Source: Actinomycetota bacterium | GTDB taxonomy: Bacteria; Actinomycetota; Acidimicrobiia; Acidimicrobiales; CADCSY01 | DNA length: 5,755 nucleotides | NCBI GenBank assembly: GCA_019348335.1 | Contig: JAHWJR010000034.1 | Span: forward strand, 8,266-14,020 | Reading direction: 5' to 3' | Translations under genes and position numbers: made by a program | Notes under the pieces: model-generated | What the model was told of the DNA's origin: nothing | Seen by the model: the letters and a program-made list of their open reading frames with translations, nothing else | The model's database searches: none | In this document: piece after piece, positions 1 through 5,659 of the stretch | Layout of the letters: every line of letters begins with the position of its first letter | How positions within the stretch are numbered: position 1 is the stretch's first letter

Positions 1-3
1 GCC

Positions 4-243
4 ATGATGCACGGCGGCAGCATGATGGACGGCGGCGCCGGTGGCGCCGTCCTGCTGATCCTGCTCGTCCTCCTCGCCGTCGTCGCTGGTGCCGCGCTCA
101 TGTGGATCGCCCAGTCCCGCCGCGATCCGGGTGGCGGCGGTGGCGGCGCCAGTCGCAGCCGCACGGAGCTCGACCGGCGGTATGCCGCCGGCGAGCTGTC
201 GCGGGACGACTACCTGCAGCGCCGGAAGGACATCGAAGCCTGA
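4..243 (+). CDS. Small SHOCT-domain membrane protein, Met/His-rich N-terminus
   Basis: A 79-residue protein in three parts. A short Met/His/Gly-rich N-terminus (MMHGGSMMDGG) is followed by one hydrophobic helix at about residues 14-36. A poly-Gly linker (43-48) then leads to a C-terminal SHOCT motif at about 54-78 (LDRRYAAGELSRDDYLQRRK, the usual 'short C-terminal' helix-turn-helix pattern). SHOCT segments occur at the ends of many small bacterial membrane proteins and are thought to mediate oligomerisation; no enzymatic role is known. The start is uncertain: two tandem ATGs lie at 4 and 7, and the window begins only three bases upstream, so no ribosome binding site is visible and a few more residues could lie outside. 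The gene converges on the copper operon, and such proteins are often found beside copper ATPase genes. Binding of copper by the N-terminal Met/His residues is my inference. Confidence 0.8.
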   Translation: MMHGGSMMDGGAGGAVLLILLVLLAVVAGAALMWIAQSRRDPGGGGGGASRSRTELDRRYAAGELSRDDYLQRRKDIEA

Positions 244-290
244 CCGGGTCTGGCGTAGGCAGCGCACCGCGCAACTCGCTTCCCCAGGCC

Positions 291-306
291 CCGGGCGCGA
301 GCCCGG
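291..306. terminator. GC hairpin with GNRA tetraloop between convergent genes
   Basis: CCGGGC (291-296) and GCCCGG (301-306) form a perfect 6-bp stem closed by the loop GCGA, which fits the stable GNRA tetraloop rule. It sits 47 bp after the SHOCT gene stop and 13 bp after the stop of the minus-strand DUF2933-type gene. It could therefore serve as a two-way terminator or an mRNA 3'-end stabiliser. There is no T-tract on either side, so intrinsic termination is not proven; T-poor terminators are usual in GC-rich actinobacteria. Confidence 0.4.
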
Positions 307-319
307 ACGGCGTTGGCGA

Positions 320-613
320 TCAGCGCAGGTCGGGAGTCTCGGAGGCGGTGCGCTGACCCCCCTGCTCGGCTCGGAGCCGATCAACCTCACCTCGCAACTG
401 GGCCAGCTCGTCGACATCGCCGGAGGATCCCTCGGTGTCAGTAGAACCCTTCGTCGACCCCCCGGACATCATCCGCATCATCAGCAGCATCGACAGCGGG
501 CAGGCGGCGAGGATCAGCAGCGGCAGGGCCGCTGCGAACAGGTCCGGTACGAGCAGGTAGATCGCAACGGCCGCGGCCACGAGCCCGCCGATCACTTTCT
601 TTTTCAGGCACAT
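320..613 (-). CDS. Small Met-rich membrane protein, DUF2933-like
   Basis: A 97-residue protein with a basic start (MCLKKK). A long hydrophobic stretch at about residues 7-46 is probably one or two helices. Next come a CPL turn (38-40), a Met-rich patch (MLLMMRMMSGG, 42-52), a Ser/Thr/Gly linker, and a short heptad-like helix (about 65-84, LAQLRGEVDRLRAE) likely to form a coiled coil. The hydrophobic-CP-Met-rich-coiled-coil layout matches small DUF2933-type proteins found near copper and heavy-metal resistance genes; the family call is from memory. The reading frame stays open upstream to 736, but the ATG at 613 has AGGAAGG eight bases before it. The ATG at 619 is only two bases from that site, and the upstream extension is Cys/Pro/Arg-rich and unlike the family. 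The gene lies 156 bp downstream of copA on the same strand and may be the last gene of that operon. Confidence 0.7.
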   Translation of the reverse strand: MCLKKKVIGGLVAAAVAIYLLVPDLFAAALPLLILAACPLSMLLMMRMMSGGSTKGSTDTEGSSGDVDELAQLRGEVDRLRAEQGGQRTASETPDLR

Positions 614-621
614 CAGCATGG

Positions 622-628
622 TCCTTCC
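622..628 (-). promoter_or_regulatory. Ribosome binding site deciding the DUF2933-like start
   Basis: The minus strand reads AGGAAGG here, eight bases before the ATG at 613-611 and two bases before the ATG at 619-617. The spacing favours the inner ATG (protein MCLKKK...). Confidence 0.6.
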
Positions 629-659
629 TGTATGGCCCGTCCGTCTGTCCGGGCAGCAG

Positions 660-665
660 ATCCTA
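660..665 (-). promoter_or_regulatory. Possible -10 element for the DUF2933-like gene
   Basis: The minus strand reads TAGGAT, matching the actinobacterial TANNNT rule, 46 bases before the proposed ATG at 613. No convincing -35 lies at 16-19 bp spacing (TTGCCG is 21 bp away). The gene could equally be read through from copA, since no clear terminator follows copA. Confidence 0.25.
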
Positions 666-769
666 CATGGTGTCGGAGATGGGTGCCGGCAACTTGAGGC
701 CGAACACAACGGAGAGGGCCCGGCTCCGGTCCCCACGGGGCGCCCTGTTGTGCGGGGTCGGTCACCTCG

Positions 770-3178
770 TCACTTCCCGAACCGCCGCAGTCGCAGAGCG
801 TTGGTGACGACGCTCACGCTGGAGAACGCCATCGCAGCCCCGGCGATGATGGGGTTCAGCAGTCCAAGTGAGGCCAGTGGGATGGCGGAGACGTTGTAGC
901 CAAAGGCCCAACCCAGGTTCTGCAGGATCGTCCGGTAGGTTCGGCGAGAGAGCTCGATGGCGGTCACCACGCCTTGGAGATCACCTCGCATCAAGGTGAT
1001 GTCACTCGACTCGATGGCAACGTCGGTGCCGGTCCCGATGGCGACGCCAAGGTCGGCCTGCACCAGGGCGGGTGCGTCGTTCACGCCGTCGCCCACCATG
1101 GCCACGGTGCGCCCCTCGGCTTGGAGGCGGGTCACCTCCCTGACCTTGTCTTGAGGAAGCACTTCGGCCAGGACGCGGTCGATGCCGACCCGGGCGGCGA
1201 TGGCGTCGGCAGTGCGGGCGTTGTCCCCGGTGATCATGGCCACTTCGAGGCCCATGCGGTGGAGCCGGTCGACCACCGCACCCGCCTCTTCCTTCACCGT
1301 GTCGGCGACGGCGAGCACGCCTCGAGCTTCGCCCGACCAGCCGACGAACACCGCCGTCTTCGCCTCCCGCTCGAGTCGAACGGCGACCTCCTCCAGCGCT
1401 TCGGAGAGCACCAGGCCGCCCTCGGCCATCAGCTTGCGACGCCCGACCCACACCGTGGCTCCGTCGACCTCGGCACGGGCGCCGTGCCCGGGCACGGCCT
1501 CGAAGCCGACGACCTTGGGGAGCTCGCCGACACGCTCGCGAGCGGCTGTGACCACCGCTTGGCCGATCGGGTGCTCGCTGTCGGCTTCCACGGCACCGCT
1601 TCGGCGCAGCAGCTCGGCCTCGTCCTGTCCCGGCCCTGCCACCACATCGGTGAGCGCCATGTGCCCCTGGGTCAGGGTTCCCGTCTTGTCGAACACGACG
1701 GTGGTGATCTTGCGGGTCCGCTCGAGGATCTCGACGCTCTTGATCAGGACCCCGAGCTCGGCACCCCGCCCGGTGCCGACCATGATCGCGGTCGGAGTGG
1801 CCAGGCCGAGGGCGCACGGGCAGGCGATGATGAGCACGGCGACGGCGGCCACCACCCCGTCGACCGGCTCACCCACCAAGGTCCACCAGGCCACGAAGGT
1901 CAGGGCGGCGACACCGAGCACCACGGGCACGAACACCGCGGAGATGCGGTCGACGAGGCGTTGTACCGGTGCCTTGGAGGCCTGCGCGTCCTCGACCAGC
2001 TTCACGATCTGGGCCAAGGCGGTATCGGCACCCACGGCGGTGGCCACCACGGTGAGGACGCCGCTGGCGTTCACCGTCGCCCCCGCCACCGTACTCCCCT
2101 CGGATTTCTCGACCGGCACCGATTCACCGGTCAGCATCGACTCGTCGACCGCCGACGCCCCGTCGACGACCCTGCCGTCAGTCGGGATCTTCTCCCCCGG
2201 ACGGATTCGCATGTGGTCGCCGACCACAACCTGGTCGACCGGCACCATCATCTCTTGGCCGTCACGGATGACACGGGCTTCCTTGGCGCCGAGCTCCAGC
2301 AGGGCCCGGATGGCCTGGCCGGCCCGCCCCTTGGCCCGAGCCTCGAAGTAGCGGCCCAGCACCAAGAAGGCAATGAGCAAGGCGGCGATCTCGTAGTACA
2401 ACTCCCCGCCGAGGAACAGCTCGACGGTCGACAGGGAGAAAGCCGCCAGGGTGCCGATGGCGATGAGGGTGTCCATGTTGGCGCTCAACGTCCGGGCCCG
2501 CTTGGCCGCCCCGACGAGGAAGGGCCACCCGACGTAGAACTGCACCGGCACCGTCAGCACCAGCGATCCCCACCGCGCCCACCACTGCTCGGCGATGCCC
2601 AAGGGCAACATGGGCGAAAGGGCGAAGACCACGAGAGCCAGCGGCCAGGCCAGCACCACCCGCTTCAGCCAACGGCGGCGAGCGGCCTCCTCCTCGGCCG
2701 CCGCGTCGTGGCGGGCCGCCGGCCCCTCTCCCACTCTGGCCAACCCGTAGCCGATACGGGCCACGGCGTCGGCTAGGACGTCCACGTCGGCTCCTGGTGC
2801 GAAGGTGACCCGGGCTCTGCCCGTGGCGAAGTTGACCTCCGCCTCCCGGACGCCGTCGTGGTCGTCGAGGACGCGCTGCACGCGCGCCGCGCACGAGCCG
2901 CAGGTCATGCCCTCGACGTCGAAGTCCACGCTTCGGCCGCCCGAGGCAAGAAGGGCGTAGCCAGACTTCTCCACTGCTGCCTGCAGGCCCTCGACCGTGG
3001 TCTCGCCGGCATCGAAGGCCACCCTGGCCTTGGAGGTGGCGAAGTTGACGTCAGCCTCGGCGACTCCCGGCTGCTTGGCCAGAACTCGCTGCACACGGGA
3101 GGCACACGACCCGCAGGTCATGCCCTCGACGTCGAAGTCCACCGTTGTCGGCTCGGCGGGGGTGATGGTCTCGGCCAT
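770..3178 (-). CDS. copA: Copper-exporting P-type ATPase CopA (P1B-1, two HMA domains)
   Basis: An 802-residue inner-membrane pump that couples ATP hydrolysis to Cu(I) export. Two N-terminal heavy-metal-associated domains each carry GMTCGSC (19-25 and 90-96; Cys22/25 and Cys93/96). Then come four membrane helices (about 171-280), the actuator loop with TGES (350-353), and the CPC metal site in TM6 (453-455). The phosphorylation site is DKTGT (Asp497), followed by the SEHPIG ATP-binding motif (534-539), TGDN (650-653) and the hinge GDGVND (696-701). The last two helices carry YN (761-762) and MxxSS (Met783, Ser786-787). CPC, YN and MxxSS together define the Cu(I)-specific P1B-1 class rather than Zn/Cd or Co pumps. 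The length is normal and all catalytic residues are present. The ATG lies one base after the csoR stop (TGACATG), with GAGGAG five bases upstream inside the csoR end, so translation is probably coupled. It is likely controlled by CsoR through the operator at 3517-3535. Confidence 0.97.
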   Translation of the reverse strand: MAETITPAEPTTVDFDVEGMTCGSCASRVQRVLAKQPGVAEADVNFATSKARVAFDAGETTVEGLQAAVEKSGYALLASGGRSVDFDVEGMTCGSCAARVQRVLDDHDGVREAEVNFATGRARVTFAPGADVDVLADAVARIGYGLARVGEGPAARHDAAAEEEAARRRWLKRVVLAWPLALVVFALSPMLPLGIAEQWWARWGSLVLTVPVQFYVGWPFLVGAAKRARTLSANMDTLIAIGTLAAFSLSTVELFLGGELYYEIAALLIAFLVLGRYFEARAKGRAGQAIRALLELGAKEARVIRDGQEMMVPVDQVVVGDHMRIRPGEKIPTDGRVVDGASAVDESMLTGESVPVEKSEGSTVAGATVNASGVLTVVATAVGADTALAQIVKLVEDAQASKAPVQRLVDRISAVFVPVVLGVAALTFVAWWTLVGEPVDGVVAAVAVLIIACPCALGLATPTAIMVGTGRGAELGVLIKSVEILERTRKITTVVFDKTGTLTQGHMALTDVVAGPGQDEAELLRRSGAVEADSEHPIGQAVVTAARERVGELPKVVGFEAVPGHGARAEVDGATVWVGRRKLMAEGGLVLSEALEEVAVRLEREAKTAVFVGWSGEARGVLAVADTVKEEAGAVVDRLHRMGLEVAMITGDNARTADAIAARVGIDRVLAEVLPQDKVREVTRLQAEGRTVAMVGDGVNDAPALVQADLGVAIGTGTDVAIESSDITLMRGDLQGVVTAIELSRRTYRTILQNLGWAFGYNVSAIPLASLGLLNPIIAGAAMAFSSVSVVTNALRLRRFGK
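2898..3142. repeat. In-frame direct repeat inside copA (duplicated HMA metal-binding region)
   Basis: A perfect 32-bp direct repeat occurs at 2898-2929 and 3111-3142, offset by 213 bp (71 codons, in frame). It encodes the segment VDFDVEGMTCG of each HMA domain. Weaker identity continues at the same offset, for example TGGCGAAGTTGAC at 2824 and 3037. At protein level, residues 13-58 and 84-129 match at 34 of 46 positions. Confidence 0.9.
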
Positions 3179-3179
3179 G

Positions 3180-3506
3180 TCAGCTCCTCACTCGATGGTC
3201 GGTGTCCCTACGGGCTGAGGGCTCGGGGGATGGCCGCAGGAAGCGTCGGCCGTACTTCAGGGTCTCCATCAGCTCGTCCAGCACCTCCTCGGTCCGCCCG
3301 TCCCGGATCGAGGTGGCAACGCACGTCTCCAGGTGGTTGCGGAACACCACCCGGCCGGTGGCCTCGATCCCCGCCTGGGCGACCGTCAGCTGCTTCACCA
3401 CATCCGGGCAGCTCGTCCGGTCCTCCACCATGCCTATGACGGCATCGAGGTGCCCCCCGACCGTCTCCAGCGACTGCAGCGCCTTGCGTTGCTGGGCGGA
3501 CTTCAT
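3180..3506 (-). CDS. csoR: CsoR-family copper-sensing transcriptional repressor
   Basis: A 108-residue all-helical DUF156 protein. CsoR repressors bind operator DNA when apo and release it on binding Cu(I), which opens transcription of copper-export genes. The Cu(I) ligand set is intact: Cys33 (TSCPDVVKQL), His58 and Cys62 (RNHLETCV). These correspond to Cys36, His61 and Cys65 of Mycobacterium tuberculosis CsoR, and Glu78 matches the second-shell Glu81. The second-shell Tyr35 position is Ser32 here. The C-H-C pattern and the adjacent copA argue for copper over the nickel (RcnR) or formaldehyde (FrmR) branches. The residues after about 90 form a basic, Arg-rich tail. The stop overlaps the ribosome-binding region of copA, giving a tight csoR-copA operon. 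A palindromic operator in its own promoter indicates autoregulation. The ATG at 3506 lies about seven bases after a -10-like TAGGGT, so the mRNA may be leaderless. Confidence 0.95.
   Translation of the reverse strand: MKSAQQRKALQSLETVGGHLDAVIGMVEDRTSCPDVVKQLTVAQAGIEATGRVVFRNHLETCVATSIRDGRTEEVLDELMETLKYGRRFLRPSPEPSARRDTDHRVRS
3184..3189 (-). promoter_or_regulatory. copA ribosome binding site inside the csoR 3' end
   Basis: The minus strand reads GAGGAG, five bases before the copA ATG and within the last codons of csoR. This arrangement supports translational coupling of the two genes. Confidence 0.7.
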
Positions 3507-3512
3507 AGTGAG

Positions 3513-3541
3513 ACCCTACCCACCCGGGGTGGGTATGCCAA
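3513..3541 (-). promoter_or_regulatory. csoR-copA promoter
   Basis: On the minus strand, TTGGCA (3541-3536, five of six matches to TTGACA) is followed by exactly 17 bp and then TAGGGT (3518-3513, fitting TANNNT). The predicted transcription start, about seven bases past the -10, falls on the A of the csoR ATG, implying a leaderless or nearly leaderless transcript. Alternatively, AGGG of TAGGGT, seven bases before the ATG, could be a weak Shine-Dalgarno site, with the promoter lying further upstream. I found no better promoter there. Confidence 0.6.
3517..3535. promoter_or_regulatory. CsoR operator (GC-rich palindrome)
   Basis: The sequence TACCCACCC-G-GGGTGGGTA is a perfect 9-bp inverted repeat around one central base. 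It has the TACCC...GGGTA form with G/C tracts typical of CsoR-type operators. It fills the spacer between the proposed -35 and -10 and overlaps the first two bases of the -10, so bound CsoR should block RNA polymerase directly. The regulator is encoded immediately downstream. Confidence 0.85.
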
Positions 3542-3622
3542 CCGACACGGGCCGGACTTCTCGACAACCTGTCGTAGCCCACGCTCGGCGACACCGGTGT
3601 ACGGCGCTCCTGCTCCGGGCTC

Positions 3623-4558
3623 TCACAGGCTTGCCGGCAACAACCGGCTGAGGCTTTCGAAGAACATGGCGAGCACGACAAGGAAGGCGGGTGCACCCAG
3701 CACGTAGGCCGGCCACCGGCGCCACCGTCGGCCCACCAGCCACACCAGCAGCGCCACGGCACCGGCGGCAAGCCCCCAGGCCACCGCCGGCCCCGCCGAC
3801 GCCTCTTCGGCCGCGAGATCGCCCGTCAGCGACGCCTCCTGATCGGGGCCGACGGCACCGGGCGTCGCCGACAGCGGTGGAGGACCGGGCGGAGAAAGGG
3901 GTTCGCCGACGAGGGCGGCCACGACGATCAGACGCTGACGAGCGCTGAAGCGGGGCGTGCAGGTGACCAACGTCAGGCGGGCGTCGGGCGTGGGAGCCAC
4001 GACGTCGACTCGATCAGGTTCGACCACCAGGGACTCGCTCACCTCGTACCGGAACTGCCCCTGCGGGGAACTGACGATGATGGGGTCGCCCACCACGAGC
4101 TCGTCGAGCCGGTAGAACGGTGCCCCGTAGGTCGTACGATGGCCGGCGATCGCCACGTTGCCTTGACCGCCAGGCATGGGAGCATCCGGGTAGTGGCCTG
4201 GCCCCTTTTTCAGGTCCTCGACGGAGATGCCCTCGACGAGGATGCGGTCCACCCCGATGCGGGGGATCTCCATCCGCCCGATCGGATCGCCGGGCGCAGG
4301 TGGCGGCACCGTCACCGGTGCTTCGCTCCCGCCGCTCGGCACCGGTGGTGGTCCGGCTTCCACGAGTTGGCGCTCGAACTGCTCCCGGAGCGCGCTCTGG
4401 TTGCGGGCCTCGACCAGGTTGGTGCCGAACAGCTGGTAGGCGACGAAGAGCAGCAGCAAGCCGCCGGCAGCAATCAGCAACCGACCGGCGGCGCCCACCA
4501 GCCTCAGCGCCACACCGCGGTGGGGCGCGCCATCGGGCCCTCGGTCCCGGCTTCCCAT
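3623..4558 (-). CDS. SrtE-like (class E) sortase with C-terminal membrane hairpin
   Basis: A 311-residue cysteine transpeptidase expected to anchor secreted proteins to the cell wall. An N-terminal helix (about 21-45) is followed by a Pro-rich linker and the sortase barrel (about 92-220). The catalytic residues are visible: His140 in AGHRTTYGAPF, Cys200 in TLVTCTPRFSARQRLIV, and Arg209. The TC-P-FSARQR block is typical of actinobacterial class E sortases. A second Pro/acidic linker leads to two more hydrophobic helices (about 256-279 and 282-308), which class E enzymes usually lack. I chose the ATG at 4558. The frame extends to a TTG at 4654, but those codons have poor GC bias at the third position and no sortase similarity. 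No strong ribosome binding site is visible for 4558, and internal GTG starts near codons 16-21 are possible. The gene is divergent from lgt; no sortase substrate with an LPxTG-like signal is seen in the window. Confidence 0.88.
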   Translation of the reverse strand: MGSRDRGPDGAPHRGVALRLVGAAGRLLIAAGGLLLLFVAYQLFGTNLVEARNQSALREQFERQLVEAGPPPVPSGGSEAPVTVPPPAPGDPIGRMEIPRIGVDRILVEGISVEDLKKGPGHYPDAPMPGGQGNVAIAGHRTTYGAPFYRLDELVVGDPIIVSSPQGQFRYEVSESLVVEPDRVDVVAPTPDARLTLVTCTPRFSARQRLIVVAALVGEPLSPPGPPPLSATPGAVGPDQEASLTGDLAAEEASAGPAVAWGLAAGAVALLVWLVGRRWRRWPAYVLGAPAFLVVLAMFFESLSRLLPASL

Positions 4559-4600
4559 GACGAGCGGGCCAGCTGGGTCGCCAGCAGTGGTCCTCGGGTC

Positions 4601-4624
4601 GCTACTACGAACCACTGTAGGAGC
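4601..4624. repeat. Imperfect inverted repeat in the sortase-lgt intergenic region
   Basis: GCTACTAC (4601-4608) and GTAGGAGC (4617-4624) pair at seven of eight positions around an 8-base loop. The right arm overlaps TATGCT on the minus strand (4627-4622), a possible -10 (TANNNT) for the sortase gene without a clear -35. It could be a regulator site or 5'-UTR hairpin for the sortase, or chance. Confidence 0.25.
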
Positions 4625-4658
4625 ATAGAAGGACTGGGCCGGCTCGCACGACAAGATG

Positions 4659-4664
4659 TAGTAT
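4659..4664 (+). promoter_or_regulatory. Possible -10 element for lgt
   Basis: TAGTAT fits TANNNT and would give a leader of about 30 bases that contains the AGGAAG ribosome binding site. No convincing -35 is seen 16-19 bp upstream. Confidence 0.3.
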
Positions 4665-4687
4665 CCGAGGAGCTTGCCCGCTGGCTC

Positions 4688-4693
4688 AGGAAG
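4688..4693 (+). promoter_or_regulatory. lgt ribosome binding site that sets the GTG start
   Basis: AGGAAG lies seven bases before the GTG at 4701. This supports that start over the upstream in-frame TTG at 4674, which would place this site inside the coding region. Confidence 0.65.
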
Positions 4694-4700
4694 TCACCCT

Positions 4701-5558
4701 GTGACGCACGTGATCGCATATCTGTCGTACGAGCCCTTCTTGCACGTTGACCTGGGCTTGTTCCAGCTCTCACCCCATGGGGTCATGATCGCGGTCGGAG
4801 TGCTCATCGGGGCCCGCCTCACACTGCCCCGTGCTGCGCAGCGGGGCATCACTGCGGATCAGGTGCTCGATCCCCTGACATGGGCGCTTCTGGGCGGCAT
4901 CGTCGGCGCTCGCCTGGCGTACGTCCTCAACCACCTCGGGAGCTACGCCGATCGCCCCTTCGACGTCGTGCGGGTGTGGGAGGGCGGCTTCTCGCTGCTG
5001 GGCGGGTTGGCCGGCGCCCTCGTCGCGGGCTACCCCAAGCTGCGGCAGCTCGACATCCCGCTGTGGCGGTACCTGGACGCGGCCGTGCCCGGGGTGGCCC
5101 TCGGCATCGCCGTCGGTCGCACCGGCGATTTGATCATCGCCGACCACCTGGGCAAGCCCACCGAGTTCTTCCTCGGCTACGTCTGCCCCACTGGTCCGAC
5201 CGGTTCGCCCTGCGTCGCTCCGGCCGGGCAGGCCGTCCACCAGACCGCCCTCTACGACATGGTCGGCGCCGCCCTGGTGTTCGCACTGCTCGTCTGGCTC
5301 GCCCGCCGGCCCCGCCGAGAGGCGTTCCTCACTCTCGTCTTCGCCGCGTCCTACGGGCTCGTCCGGTTCGTGGAAGGCTTCTTCCGCCTCGACGTGACCC
5401 ACGGCACCGGGCTGAACGGCAGCCAGTGGACCGCGCTCGTCGTGGGCGTCGTTGCCGTGGGCGCGCTGGTGAAGCTCCGGGCGTCGTCACCCCCGAGCGA
5501 ACGAAGCGGCGAACCCGCCGAGCGCGGCGACCCACGGAGCCGGCGGGTCAGGACCTGA
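4701..5558 (+). CDS. lgt: Prolipoprotein diacylglyceryl transferase (Lgt), divergent active site
   Basis: A 285-residue multi-pass membrane protein of normal Lgt length. Lgt transfers diacylglycerol from phosphatidylglycerol to the lipobox cysteine of prolipoproteins, the first step of lipoprotein maturation. Recognisable blocks are SPHGVMIAVG (24-33), GGFSLLGG (95-102), GRTGDLIIADHLGKP (139-153), the HQTALYD version of HPTQLYE (180-186), and YGLVRFVEGFFR (218-229). The conserved arginines are present (Arg140 and Arg222, equivalent to E. coli Arg143 and Arg239). Several other key positions differ: the E. coli Tyr26 equivalent is His26, His103 is Leu100, Asn146 is Asp143, and Glu243 is Gly226 with Glu225 beside it. 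Actinobacterial Lgt proteins are known to vary at His103, so the protein may be active, but it belongs to a divergent branch. The start is the GTG at 4701, preceded by AGGAAG. The tail after about 262 is charged and probably cytoplasmic. Confidence 0.9.
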   Translation: MTHVIAYLSYEPFLHVDLGLFQLSPHGVMIAVGVLIGARLTLPRAAQRGITADQVLDPLTWALLGGIVGARLAYVLNHLGSYADRPFDVVRVWEGGFSLLGGLAGALVAGYPKLRQLDIPLWRYLDAAVPGVALGIAVGRTGDLIIADHLGKPTEFFLGYVCPTGPTGSPCVAPAGQAVHQTALYDMVGAALVFALLVWLARRPRREAFLTLVFAASYGLVRFVEGFFRLDVTHGTGLNGSQWTALVVGVVAVGALVKLRASSPPSERSGEPAERGDPRSRRVRT

Positions 5559-5630
5559 AATAGTGCATGGGGGCGAGTCTCGCTGCTACTTCGGCGGGCG
5601 GGGAGTTGTCGGCACCCTCACAGCGCCCAA

Positions 5631-5644
5631 GGGCCCGAGGGCCC
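5631..5644. repeat. Short GC inverted repeat upstream of the last gene
   Basis: GGGCC-CGAG-GGCCC forms a 5-bp stem with a 4-base loop, 72 bp after the lgt stop and just before the next ribosome binding site. No T-tract follows, so a terminator role for lgt is weak. The rest of the 101-bp gap shows no promoter I can support. Confidence 0.2.
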
Positions 5645-5659
5645 CGGAAGGGAGACCAT

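Noticed and set aside
731..740. CCCCACGGGG hairpin after the copA stop as a terminator
   Set aside because: The loop of two bases is too small for a stable hairpin and no T-tract follows.
1182..2351. Second plus-strand open frame (389 codons) opposite copA
   Set aside because: It yields Ser/Thr/Ala/Arg low-complexity sequence without domains and overlaps copA entirely; it is a third-position GC artefact.
974..2776. Long plus-strand open frame (600 codons) opposite copA
   Set aside because: The copA strand carries every P1B-ATPase motif. The opposite frame gives a His/Gly/Arg/Asp-rich protein without recognisable domains, a usual shadow of GC-rich coding DNA.
3180..3506. Nickel (RcnR) or formaldehyde (FrmR) branch for the DUF156 regulator
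   Set aside because: The Cys33-His58-Cys62 copper set, the CsoR-type operator and the adjoining copA favour a copper sensor.
3591..3600. ACACCGGTGT, a perfect 10-bp palindrome, and the nearby CGACA-ACC-TGTCG repeat at 3562-3574
   Set aside because: They are short and lie upstream of the csoR promoter with no spacing logic; chance palindromes of this size are expected, and neither is followed by a T-tract.
4559..4654. N-terminal extension of the sortase to a TTG codon
   Set aside because: The codons have weak third-position GC bias, the peptide is not sortase-like, and the extension would fill most of the divergent promoter region.
4139..4750. Plus-strand open frame opposite the sortase gene, running into the lgt start
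   Set aside because: It has no recognisable protein features, while the minus-strand sortase has an intact catalytic triad and membrane helices.
4880..5563. Plus-strand open frame overlapping lgt in another frame
   Set aside because: It encodes Arg/Pro/Gly-rich sequence typical of a frame-shifted shadow of a GC-rich gene.
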